From NCBI GenBank assembly GCA_903863035.1, contig CAIPAT010000272.1, positions 1 to 41,121 of the forward strand: a stretch of DNA of 41,121 nt, in the 5' to 3' direction. The notes beneath the pieces are model-generated. The model was given only the letters and a program-made list of their open reading frames with translations, ran no database searches and was not told the origin of the DNA. Every line of letters starts with the position of its first letter. The stretch's first letter is position 1. This DNA is from an uncultured Lentisphaeria bacterium (lineage in GTDB: Bacteria > Verrucomicrobiota > Lentisphaeria > Victivallales > Victivallaceae). The translations under genes and the position numbers were made by a program. Below, one piece after another: positions 8,551-19,300 of the stretch.

Positions 8551-9957
8551 ATGGAAACGAAAAATTTTGACCTGTGTGTGATCGGGGCCGGCCCCGGCGG
8601 CTATGTCGCTGCGATTCGTGCCGGACAACTTGGCCTGAATGTCGCCTTGATTGAAAAAGAATATTTCGGCGGCACCTGCCTGAATACCGGATGCATTCCC
8701 ACCAAAACACTTATTGCCGGAGCGGAAGTTCTGCACAAGGCGCGTCATGCGGCGGATTTTGGCGTCAGCATCACGGGTAAAATCGCTCCAGACTGGGCGA
8801 AAATGCTTTCCCGCAAAGACAATGTGATTGAAACCCTGCGCGGCGGCATCGGCTCCCTGCTGAAAGCGGCAGGCGTAACGACTTTCAACGGCTCCGCTTC
8901 CTTCCTCGACCGCAAGACGGTTGTAATTAACGGCGGCAAGGACACCGGAACCAGGGTTTCCGCGAAGAACTTTATTATCGCCACCGGTTCCGAATCGCTC
9001 GTGCCGGGATTTATTCCGCGCGGCGAAAGAGTGCTGACCTCCACCGAACTGCTGTCGATTAAAGAGATTCCGAAAACCATGCTGGTGCTCGGCGGCGGCG
9101 TGATCGGCTGCGAATTCGCCTGCCTGTTCGCCGAACTCGGCACTCAGGTAACTGTGGTGGAAATGCTGCCGACAATTCTGCCGAATCTGGACAAAGAGAT
9201 ATCTCGCACCCAGACTCAATATATGAAAAAAACCGGCATCACGATTATGACCGGGACTCCAATGCAGGATATTAAAGCAGACAAGAAGGGCGTCAGCGGC
9301 CAGGTCGGCGGCGAAACGCTGAAAGCCGACTACCTGCTCGTCTCGATCGGCCGCAAGCCGGTCACCGACGGCCTGAATATCGCCGCCGCCGGCATCAAAA
9401 CCGATGAACGCGGCTGGATTCCGGTTGACTCCAAATGCCGTACCAATGTGGCGGGGATTTACGCCATCGGCGATATTGCCGGACGCATCTGGCTGGCGCA
9501 TCTGGCCAGCGCCATGGGCCTTTGCGCCGTTGACAACATCTGCGGACACCGCAACGAATTCAGTTATGATCTGGTTCCCGGCTGTATTTTCACCAGCCCG
9601 GAAATCGGCACTGTCGGCCTGACCGAAGAACAGTGCAAGGAAAAAGGCCTGGAAATCAACGTCGGCAAATTCCCGTTTGCCGCCCTCGGCAAAGCCATGG
9701 CGATCAATGAGACCGAAGGATTTTGCAAGATTATTGCCGATGCCGCCACCGACCAGGTGCTCGGGGTCCATATCATCGGCCCTCATGCCACCGACTTGAT
9801 CGCGGAAGCCGTTCCGGCGATGAACCTGGAAATCACCGCCAAAGAACTCGGCAAGGCTATCCATGCTCACCCGACGCTTGGCGAAGCCATGATGGAAGCT
9901 GCTCACGCCGTTCACGGCGAAAGCGCGCACATTCCGGTCCGCCGCAAAAAAAGCTGA
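8551..9957 (+). CDS. lpd: Dihydrolipoyl dehydrogenase (E3)
   Basis: A 468-residue flavoprotein disulfide reductase that reoxidises the dihydrolipoyl arm of 2-oxoacid dehydrogenase or glycine cleavage complexes, passing electrons to NAD+ via FAD. Visible features are the FAD-binding GAGPGG (residues 11-16), the redox-active pair in GGTCLNTGCIP (about 40-50), the NAD-binding GGGVIGCE (about 180), the second FAD motif YAIGD, and the C-terminal HAHPTLGE carrying the catalytic His-Glu pair of lipoamide dehydrogenases. Length is normal for the family. AAGAGG lies upstream of the ATG. The gene stands alone: no E1, E2 or lipoyl-protein gene is adjacent, and it ends in its own terminator, so it probably serves complexes encoded elsewhere. 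Confidence 0.95.
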   Translation: METKNFDLCVIGAGPGGYVAAIRAGQLGLNVALIEKEYFGGTCLNTGCIPTKTLIAGAEVLHKARHAADFGVSITGKIAPDWAKMLSRKDNVIETLRGGIGSLLKAAGVTTFNGSASFLDRKTVVINGGKDTGTRVSAKNFIIATGSESLVPGFIPRGERVLTSTELLSIKEIPKTMLVLGGGVIGCEFACLFAELGTQVTVVEMLPTILPNLDKEISRTQTQYMKKTGITIMTGTPMQDIKADKKGVSGQVGGETLKADYLLVSIGRKPVTDGLNIAAAGIKTDERGWIPVDSKCRTNVAGIYAIGDIAGRIWLAHLASAMGLCAVDNICGHRNEFSYDLVPGCIFTSPEIGTVGLTEEQCKEKGLEINVGKFPFAALGKAMAINETEGFCKIIADAATDQVLGVHIIGPHATDLIAEAVPAMNLEITAKELGKAIHAHPTLGEAMMEAAHAVHGESAHIPVRRKKS

Positions 9958-9984
9958 CATATCAGCATAGATAATGTTTTTAAT

Positions 9985-10017
9985 AACAGGGAAAGGGTTA
10001 TCCTTTCCCTGTTTTTT
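9985..10017 (+). terminator. Intrinsic terminator after lpd
   Basis: A perfect 12-bp stem (9985-9996 with 10002-10013) has a five-base loop and ends in a run of six T residues. It lies 27 bases after the lpd stop codon and separates lpd from the sigma-factor operon. Confidence 0.92.
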
Positions 10018-10187
10018 ATCTTCCCCCTAATCCTGAAACTTGCGGCTTGCATTGTTTGTTATTTCCGAAAAATAGGTTATTTTTTGAAGATAATGGAGAA
10101 AATTTTCATTTTTTTTGATTCCTTCTCTAATATTGTTTGAACCGGCGTGTCATTAATGGTGATAATCAGAGCTGAAAGGTTTATGGA

Positions 10188-10700
10188 ATGTCGCCTGAAG
10201 AAGCGTTAAAACAACTGATAGAAGAAAATGAATCAGCGTTGCTGGGCTTCGCCGGGCGTATGCTTCGGGATGCCTCCACGGCGCAGGATGCGGTGCAAAT
10301 GGCATTTATCAAATACAACCGTCAATCGTATACCGGCGGCGAAATCCGCAACCCCCGCGCCTGGCTGTTCAAAACCGTCCGCAATGACTGTTTGAATCTG
10401 CTGCGCGCAAAGAAAGTCAAAGCGGAAATAACGATTGATGAAGACGGCAGTTTCGCTTCCGGACATCACGATTCTCCGGACCACGGGATCATGAACCACG
10501 AAAAAAATCAACTGCTGATTACTGCGATCAACGGCCTCAAGCCGCGGGCCAGAGAAATCCTGGTGCTGAAGCTGGAACACGGCAAAAGTTACCGCGAGAT
10601 CGCCGAAATTATGGAGTTGAGCATCGGCAATGTCGGGTTTATCCTGCACCGCGCCGTCAATGAGTTGAAGAATCATATCACGAAGGAGCTCTCAATATGA
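10188..10700 (+). CDS. ECF-type RNA polymerase sigma factor
   Basis: A 170-residue sigma70-family protein of the extracytoplasmic function group, with only regions 2 and 4. Region 2 spans about residues 10-80 (LLGFAGRMLRDASTAQDAVQMAF, then NPRAWLFKTVRND). Region 4 spans about 110-165 (LKPRAREILVLKLEHGKSYREIAEIMELSIGNV), the helix-turn-helix that reads the -35 element. The stop codon overlaps the start of the next gene by four bases (ATGA at 10697), which implies translational coupling to its likely anti-sigma factor. It probably directs transcription of its own operon, but no convincing ECF promoter could be placed upstream. The signal sensed is unknown. Confidence 0.93.
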   Translation: MSPEEALKQLIEENESALLGFAGRMLRDASTAQDAVQMAFIKYNRQSYTGGEIRNPRAWLFKTVRNDCLNLLRAKKVKAEITIDEDGSFASGHHDSPDHGIMNHEKNQLLITAINGLKPRAREILVLKLEHGKSYREIAEIMELSIGNVGFILHRAVNELKNHITKELSI

Positions 10701-13312
10701 AATGCAGCAAAACATCCCGTCTGATGATCGACATGCTGGCCGGAGAGCTTTCTGAAATTCAAGCCAGACAGTTGGAAGAGCATCTGGCCTCCTGCGAAAA
10801 CTGCCGCAAGGAATTTGATGAATTGCGGCAGGTCTGGAATTTCACCGGCGACGCTTTACGGCAGAATACCACTGAATTGAAGCTTTCGGACGCGCATCGT
10901 AAAGAAATTTTCGAAGCCGCCGCCGAACTGCCGGCCATGAAACTTACCAAAAAAATGCCGTCAAAATTCAGGTGGATGGAATTAGCCGCCTCACTTATAA
11001 TCGGATTTTTCATCCTTGGTATGCTTGGCATGCTTCTTCCCGCACTGAACAGTGACAGGGAAAAAGCCAGAAGAATTTCTCGTGAATGTGAGTTAAAGGA
11101 AGCCAGACTTTTAGCAGAACAGGAAACAGACGCTACGCCGGCCTCTTCCGCCGCTCCCGTCGTGGCAGCAGAGGCGGCACCGGCGGCATTCGGCGGAGCC
11201 AAGGCGGATAAAGACGCAGATATTGGCGTTATCAGCAATGAGGTAAAGGCAGGCGCTGAACGTCGTGGTAAAGGCGGTGCTGCCGGAAGCGTTGACGCCG
11301 CTAAGCGAACAGATTCTTCTGATGGTTATTTGCGCAAGGCAGGCACAGAACCAAACGGCGGTCCTGCCGCACTGCAAATACTTGAAGAGAAACAGGCAAT
11401 GCTGGATAAAAAAATCAGAGAGGCCGCTACTGCGGCACAGACACCAACGCCACCGCTTCCGCAGGCGTTGGCGGTAAAATCTGAAGTTGTTGCAGCTAAA
11501 AGAGCGTTGACGAAAAGCAAAGACAATCTGCCAGCCAAGCCTGCAGCTCCGGCAGCTTCAAGCTATGCTAATGCCGTAGCGGCGACGGACAAAATGGATA
11601 GAGCTGAGTCAGAACAGGCTTCTTCGCCGCAAGTCTTATATCTAAAATCCCAAGCTGAGACGAAAGGTGAAAACGGCACATTGGCACTATCACCGCTGGC
11701 GGCCGCGAATGACCGGCTGGACAGACCGGCCGAAGCTGAGCATTTCAGGAAAATACGAGAAGAACTGCCAAACGAAGCATTTAAAGCTAATCTCAAGCTT
11801 TGGAATCTGACGACGGTTGAGGATGTACGGGATTTTCTGAAAGGCCGCAACTGTCCGGTTCCGGCAAAAATAGTTATAGATACTAACGGCAATACCATCA
11901 GGTTCTATGCGGCGGACACAGTAATGGTACGGATAAGAAGCCTTATCGAAACCCTTAATAATGAAGAAAAGCGGTTGCAGGATTTTAAAAACGGACTGCC
12001 GTTTATCAAGACTGAATCCAGGCCGTTTTCCACGTTCTCGATAGATACCGATACGGCCTCCTATCTGACGGCTAAGAAGAACATCAATCGCGGCATCCGT
12101 CCCGATCCGTCAAAAATCAGGGCGGAAGATTTTATCAATTACTTTGATTATCACTACCGTTCTCCTGAAAACGGTGTTTTCGGGGTTAATATGGAAAGTG
12201 CTCCGGCGCCGTTCCGTCCGCAGAATACGCTGCTGCGCATCGGCGTCCAGGGCAAACGGCTGGGGCCGAACATTAATTCTGCATCAGTTTACACGGTATT
12301 GCTGGATACCAGCGGCTCCATGGCTTATGGCGAAAGGATGGAGCTGGCTGTTAACGCGTTGAAATTGTTGTCCACCAAAATGACGCCTTATGACCGGCTG
12401 TCACTCGTGATCTGCGGCGGTAAAACCAATGTGCTGGTCAATAATCAGATGAAGACTAAAAATACGCTGGATATGGCAGTCAGAGCCATTGAAGCCGGTG
12501 GCGTGAGTGACTTTTATAACGGACTGCAGAAAGCGTACCAGCTGGCAACCGCCAATTATCGTGCCGGGGCATGGAACCGGGTCGTCATCATTACCGACGG
12601 TATTGTCAGGCTGGAACCGGATGCGCGCGCTGAAGTCATAAAAAACATCGAGAAAAACCGTATCAACGGTATTTCCAACATCGTAATCGGACTCGGCGGC
12701 GACGGCGATGATAAACTGCTGGAAGAGGTCGCCTCCACCGGCGACGGCAGCTATGTTTTTGTGGATTCAGAAAGTGACGTAAAAGAATTGTTCTCCGCCA
12801 ACTTTGAAGCCCGCTTCCGCGAGATCGCCCGCGATGTTAAAATCCAGGTGGAGTTCAATCCGGAGAATGTTATCGAGTATCGGCAGATCGGGTATGAAAA
12901 TCGTCAGTTGAGCAAAGCTGATTTTCGAAATGACAGCGTCGATGCCGGCGAAGTCGGTTCCGGCCAGTCCGTCACCGCCTTATATGAATTACGCCTGAAG
13001 CCCGGCGTGAAAACGGATGCGACAGTCGCGACTACCCGCATCCGTTACAAAAATGCCGAAGATATGCGGGTGGAAGAAAAGTCTTTTGTGCTTGATGCCG
13101 GAAACATCGGCAGGAATTTAGAAGTTGCCTCGCCGGGGTTCAAGCTGGCGTCGTTTGCCGCTGAATTTGCCGAAGGGCTGGAGTATCCTGAAACCCAGAA
13201 TATCGCCACGCCGTCAGGCATCGCCGTCAAACTGCGGCAGTTATACATCAGCAATTATGCCAAAGACGAGAAAGTCCGGGAATTGCTGGACCTGATTTCA
13301 CGCGTAAGATAA
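10697..13312 (+). CDS. Zinc-finger anti-sigma / VWA (YfbK-like) membrane protein
   Basis: An 871-residue fusion. Residues 1-40 carry a ZAS-type anti-sigma zinc finger (C3, H29, C33, C36). One TM helix follows at about 98-116, then a long Ala/Pro/Lys-rich linker with many trypsin-like sites (about 140-340). From about 435 comes a YfbK-like module with a von Willebrand A domain whose MIDAS motif DTSGS lies near residue 536 (TDG downstream), and the C-terminal YfbK-associated domain. Topology: finger in the cytoplasm, VWA domain outside. It probably holds the sigma factor coded just upstream (four-base overlap) until the outer part binds a partner, plausibly the giant protein encoded next. In most organisms YfbK-like proteins are not fused to an anti-sigma finger. 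Confidence 0.9.
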   Translation: MKCSKTSRLMIDMLAGELSEIQARQLEEHLASCENCRKEFDELRQVWNFTGDALRQNTTELKLSDAHRKEIFEAAAELPAMKLTKKMPSKFRWMELAASLIIGFFILGMLGMLLPALNSDREKARRISRECELKEARLLAEQETDATPASSAAPVVAAEAAPAAFGGAKADKDADIGVISNEVKAGAERRGKGGAAGSVDAAKRTDSSDGYLRKAGTEPNGGPAALQILEEKQAMLDKKIREAATAAQTPTPPLPQALAVKSEVVAAKRALTKSKDNLPAKPAAPAASSYANAVAATDKMDRAESEQASSPQVLYLKSQAETKGENGTLALSPLAAANDRLDRPAEAEHFRKIREELPNEAFKANLKLWNLTTVEDVRDFLKGRNCPVPAKIVIDTNGNTIRFYAADTVMVRIRSLIETLNNEEKRLQDFKNGLPFIKTESRPFSTFSIDTDTASYLTAKKNINRGIRPDPSKIRAEDFINYFDYHYRSPENGVFGVNMESAPAPFRPQNTLLRIGVQGKRLGPNINSASVYTVLLDTSGSMAYGERMELAVNALKLLSTKMTPYDRLSLVICGGKTNVLVNNQMKTKNTLDMAVRAIEAGGVSDFYNGLQKAYQLATANYRAGAWNRVVIITDGIVRLEPDARAEVIKNIEKNRINGISNIVIGLGGDGDDKLLEEVASTGDGSYVFVDSESDVKELFSANFEARFREIARDVKIQVEFNPENVIEYRQIGYENRQLSKADFRNDSVDAGEVGSGQSVTALYELRLKPGVKTDATVATTRIRYKNAEDMRVEEKSFVLDAGNIGRNLEVASPGFKLASFAAEFAEGLEYPETQNIATPSGIAVKLRQLYISNYAKDEKVRELLDLISRVR

Positions 13313-13337
13313 TAACTTAAATATATCGGAGGTAATT

Positions 13338-16300
13338 ATGAAAAGGCTGTTTCTCTGTTTGTCAATTCTGTTCGTCATGTCAATGCCGCTGCCGGCCAAA
13401 GTGATGGTTATACAGCCGGACGTCCCGGCTGCCGGCGAACTCTCTTTGAACGGTGACATTAACGACGAGAATGCCGGTTTCACGCTGTCATTTAAAATCA
13501 ATACTGATTCCAAAGCGGAAATTCCGATTATCTCCGGCGACATCTGCGGAACCGGGATGCCTGACGTATCCTGCAAGAGGTCATTCTGGAAGTTCTTGAA
13601 ATCTTCGCCGGAGGGCAGGATCGAAGCTAAGAACTCCGTATATTACCTTTACTGCCCTGAAGCCGGCGAGTATGAAGTGAAAATGACTTTTTCAGCTAAA
13701 ATAATCAAAGACGGTATCAGCCGGGCCTGTTCTTTTTATCTGCTGCCGGCGGTAACCCGCAACGTGCAGTTGACGCTGTCCGGACAAAATACTGATGCCA
13801 AAGTGACGGACGCGCCCGGCTTTCCGTCTTATGTCAAAACTGAAAACGGGATTACCGCTTATTCCGGCATTCTCCAGCCGACCGGTAATTGCGCTGTCAA
13901 CTGGAAAAAAATAATCAGCGGCACAGAAGTTCTTTCCGCCGGAGTGGAAGCTAATATTGTCGGCGCGGTGCAAACCGGTGCCGTCAAATTCAATTCCCAG
14001 TTTGAGTATAAAGTCTTTCAGGGCAGGCTTTCCAGCCTTCAGTTGTTTGTTCCGAAGGACGTGAATGTACTGGAAATCACCGGGCAGGATATCCGCGAAT
14101 GGCGGACGGAACCGGTAAAAGACGGCAGCATCGTCAAAGTGGAACTGTTAAAAGACCAGGAGAAAACCTATACGCTGCTGGTGCAGGCGGAAAAGATACT
14201 GACCGGATTTCCGTGTCAGCTCAATTTTCAACCGATAGTGCCGAAAAATGTCATGCGTTTCGGCGGCATGATGCGACTGGGCTCCGGCAGAGGCGTCAAG
14301 CTCATTGTCCAGAACACCCCCGGGCTGGTGCAGGTGGACAGCGCGACCATCATGCCGCAACTGCCGGCACATGCGTTTACGCTGAACAATCCATATACCT
14401 ATACCTTTTCAACTCCGGATTTAAGCCTGACGGCGCTGGCCGACAATATCACGCCTTATTACACCGGGGAAGTCAATTGCGCAACCGTCTGCGGCGACCG
14501 CACGATCAGCGTCCGTCTTGACTGCGTGATTGATGTGCGTGACGCCCCGATCAAGGATATCCGCATGGAATATCTGCCCGGATACACTTTCAGCAAAGTT
14601 TCCGGCGACAATATCCGTCCGCAGGACTATGACTTGATTTCAGACGGCACGCGCCGGATCGTTAAAATTCCCTTTATGTCAGAAATGACGGGCAGAGTAT
14701 CATTCAGTGTTTTATTTGAAAAAGAACTTAAAGACGAAAAATCCTTTCTGCTTCCCGCATTTAAAATTGACGGCATCAAGTCGGTTCGCGGCTATCTGGC
14801 GCTGGCGGCGGAGCGCGGTTTGAAACTGGTGCCGGAACAGTTGAACAAACTCACTCCGGTTTATGCCGGATCCGTGCCGGTAAGGGTTGCCGGAATGCAG
14901 TATGCTTATCTGTTTCGCGATCAGGACTGGAGCGGAAAAGTCTTGATTGAACAGCTTAAAGGCAATATTGCAGCGGAGGCTTTTCATCTTATTTCCGTCG
15001 GGGACGGCACCGCTTACGGCAGTACGGTATTATCGTTGAACATTACTGGTTCGCCGGTGGATAAACTGGTCTTCAAAGCCGATGATACGCTTAACAATCT
15101 GGACTTCAAAGGGCAGGGCATCATCAGCCGCCGCAAACTTGGCCCGGCGGCGCAAAAGGGATTCAGTCTGTGGGAAGTGCGTCTGCAGAAAAAAATCCTC
15201 GGCAGTTTCACACTGCTGGCTTCTTATGAAATATCCTTGAAAGGCGGTGAAACCATCCGGCTGGGCGGCTTATCGTGCGACGATGCCGACTCCTCCAGCT
15301 CTTTTATCGCCCTGACCGGCGGCAAAACCTTCCGCATCCATAACGGCACCGCTGCGGCAGGAGTACAGGAAATCGAACAGGCGGAACTGCCGGAGGAATA
15401 CCTGAATATGATTACCAATCCGGTGTTGAAAGTATTTCGCGGCTCCGCCAAAGAGCAGTGGCAGGAAGTGAAAATAGAACGTTATGACAAATGCGAGACC
15501 CCGCAGCTGATTGTGGAACGCGCCGAACTGAATACCCGCATTGACAGCAACGGCGGATGCGTTACCGAAGCAGAATACCGCATTAAAAATTCCGCCGAAC
15601 AATTCTTTGCACTGCGGCTTCCTCCCGGCAGCGCGCTGTGGTCAGTCAGCGTCGAAGGCAAGCGTAAACGGCTTTCCGACGAAAAAGGCGAACTGCTGAT
15701 TCCGCTGCCCCGGCTTCAGAACATTAATACGCCGGTAGCAGTTTCCATAACTTACGCCACGAAACAGGAGCCGGTCAAGAGCTTTGCGCAGATGGCGTTT
15801 GCCGCGCCGGAAACCGCCGCTAAAATGCTGCATTCAAAATGGTCTTTCAGTCTGCCGGAAAATTGTTCGGTCGTTTCTTCAACTCCCGACCAGTTCGGAC
15901 GCAAGGATTTCGCCCGGCCCGGCATTAACGGTGTCACCGAACGCGCTATCATATATTTGAAAGCCTGGCTGGGCAACGGCCTTCTTTTTGCCTGGGTGCT
16001 GTTTACTCTGTCCGGCCTGCTGATTATATGGAGCAGATCAGGAGAAAGAAAATTGATCGTCACGCCGGTTCTTGGTTTCATTTTTATGCTTGGATCCGGC
16101 CTGTTTATGTTTGCAAAACTGTGCCAGACCGGGTTCAATTTTAATAATTCATTTATTGTCAATCAGATTGAATTCACTAAAGTGATGAATCTGGCGGCGG
16201 CGCCGTTTACTGTTGACCTGGGCATTATCAACATGGAGTCCTTCTCGCCGTGGGCGCTGCTGGTTACGGCTACGGCAATCGTCTTTTCCACGGCGCTGGT

Positions 16301-19300
16301 CTGGGCAGGCATTAAAATGCGCTGCAAATTTGTTGCGGCCGTACTGTTTGGCGTGGCGTTTTCCCTGGCGGTGATGGCGGCGGCGCAATGGATGAAAATC
16401 AATATCGTGACTGGTTTTGTGCTGGCGGCGCTGATTCCGTTATTACTGACTTTCGGTATCTGGGCGGCGGCATGGCGGCGGCTCTGCGCGCTGATGGTTC
16501 TCGCTTTTGTCTGCTGCGGATTTTCCGCACAGGGCGGTGATATTGTGATTGATTCATTCGTCTGTCAGACGAAAATCGGCGATAAGGCGGCAATCTCATC
16601 CGCCACTTTCAAAATTACTGCCGTCAGCCCCGGCGAAATCGAAATTATGCGCAGCCCGGCGGCGGCTACCGCCTTTGACGTTTACTCTTCAGACTGTAAA
16701 ATCGTGCGCGACGGCAACCGGTATCTGCTGAAAGTCAGTGATAGCGGCAGTTATACGTTCTCCGTGGATTTTCTCTCGGTCATCAAGCGCGATGAACGGC
16801 AGATAACGTTTCAGATTCCTGTTCCGCAATGCCTCAGTAACAGCATTACGATTCAGGCCCTGCCCGGATCGGAAATAAAATCCGCGAATGCGGTGTTCTT
16901 CAGGCAGGAAAAAACCGGTGCCGCCACGGCTGGATTTGTGCCCGGCGACGATGCGGTGTTCGAAGTCGTGCGGACCCGGGCGGAAACGCTGGCCGAGTCC
17001 GCTAAATTCTTTGCCGGGATCACCACCCATATCGCGGTCGGGCGCGGTTCCGTCGAGATCAAGGACGTCATCGAATTGAATATCCCGCAGGGCAGCATTT
17101 CTTCGCTGAATATAACTGTTCCCAAAGAGTGCCGGGTGACAAACGTGGACGCAGGCGGCTTGGAATCGTGGCAGTTCCAGCGCGATACCGGCATCATGAA
17201 AATGCTGTTCAACAAGCCGTTATCCGGCGATACGGTCATTGCCATGGTTTCGCAATTGACTGACGGCAAACTTCCGCGCGATTGCGGGATCGGTGTGATT
17301 AAAGTGGACAAAGCGTCACGGCAGTATGGCACGGTGGGTATTTTTGTTGATCCCGGCGTGAAAATCGAGATTTCCGATATCAAAGACTTTACCGCGATCA
17401 ATAACAGTTATTTCAAAATCGCCGCGCTCGGCGAATATGAACTGAAGAACGCGTACCGTTATGCTGGAACCGACGCGATCATGTCGGTGAAGGTCTCTGA
17501 AGTGAAGCCGGAACTCCGGGTGGAAGAGGAGTGCAGAGTCAATTTTGACGATGAGCGCATCACGCTCTCCTCTAAACTGGATCTGGATGTGGTCAAGGGC
17601 GGCATCTTTGCAGCCAGTCTGGAACTCCCTGCCGGCTATGAGATCATGAAAATAACCGGCGGCGATGTGCAGCACTGGGACGAAATGAAAGTCGGCGCCG
17701 TCAATACAGCGGTGATCAATTTCAACAAGCGTATTTCAGGCAAAACAGCGCTGTTCGTCGAGCTTGCCAGAATGTCCGGCTACGAGACCAAAAAGCTCGA
17801 AATTCCTTCCGTAAAAATCTCCGGAGTGGAAAAATTGACCGGGGCATTGACGGTGGTGCTGGAAAAAGGCACCTCGCTGAATGTGATTCAGCGCGACGGT
17901 ATCATTGCCGACAATGAAGGTTTCACCGGAACGACCGGCACTTCCATCCGGTTCAAGATTTTACGCCCGGCCTGGACGCTGACGGCTGGACTTGAACAGA
18001 CCCCGACATGGATTCAGTTGAAAACTCTGGAAGTCGTCCGGGTGAAAGATTCCGGGACCGAGTGTGATTTCACCCTGCTCTATGCAATTGAAAATGCAGG
18101 CGTTAAAAGCTTCCTGATTCAGTTGCCGGACAACAGCGAATCCCCTGAATTTACCGGCAGATTTATCGCCTCGGCAGGCAAAGTCAAAGACAACATCTGG
18201 AAGGTCGAGTTGAACCGCAAAGTCGAGCACAGCTACCGTCTTAATGTCAAATGCCGCCTGATCCAGAGCGATCCGGCAAAATTGCAGATATTGCCGTTAA
18301 AGTCGCCCGACAGCGGCATCCAGACCGGCTATGTCGCGGTATTCACTGAAGATTCGCTGCAATTGCGTCCGGGAACAGCCACCGGCGATGCTGCCGTGTT
18401 CAACCCCCGCAGCATTCCGCCGGAATTCGGTGTCAGCGGACTTTCCGGGGCGGTGCTCTGCTTCCGTTCCGTCGGCAAAGACTGCAACATGAATGTATAT
18501 ATTTCCAGACATAAAACCGCGGAAGTGCTGAAAGCCGCCGTGGAAAGTGTTTCCATCAAGTCGCTGCTGTCGCCGGCCGGGCAGATGATCTGCGAGGTCT
18601 CGGCGGTCATTAATAACGACAGCCGGACGTTCCTTCCGGTCAAACTGCCGGAATCCGGCGTATTATGGGCGGCATTTGTGGACTCTACTCCGGTGGATGC
18701 GGTAGCGGGTAAGGATTCGATCATGATTCCGCTGCACCAGGGGACTTCCGGCGCGTCCAGACAAACCGTTAATTTCATCTATTCATGGGTTCCCGGCAAA
18801 AAATGGTCACATGACCTGCAAGTTTATGCCGGGCCGCAGTTCGATATTCCGCTGCGCAATGTGACCTGGGACGTGTTTCTGCCGGAAAACAGCAGCTATT
18901 CTAGGTTCGGCGGCACGCTCGCCTGGAAGGATGAATTCATTTCCTCCTTCAATCCGGAATCGCTGCAGAAATACGATACTGAAAACGACCAGCGGATAAA
19001 GTCGGAAAAAGGCCGCGCCCGGGAATTGCTGACCCAGGGCAACCAGTATTACAGTGCCGGCAATAAGAATAAAGCGATTGAGGCGTTCCAGAATGCCATC
19101 GACATTTCCGGCGACAAAGCCCTGCGCAGTGATATCCAGGGACAGCTTATGCAGAACACCCGCGGCGAAAATGTCAAAAATATCGCCAAACGCCGTGACG
19201 CGGTAGCGCAAAACCGCTATGCCGCCGGCGAACCGCAGGCTAAAGCACCATCAGAAACCGGCGAACCCGCAGGCGACGAACTGAAGTCGCTGCAGGAAAT

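Noticed and set aside
8524..9960. Long minus-strand open frame (478 codons) opposite lpd
   Set aside because: It is the antisense shadow of a GC-rich gene with unmistakable lipoamide dehydrogenase motifs. Its own translation is Gly/Ala/His/Phe-rich without domains.
10137..10175. TGAACC upstream of the sigma gene as an ECF-type -35 element
   Set aside because: No matching -10 element at the usual spacing; too weak to list.
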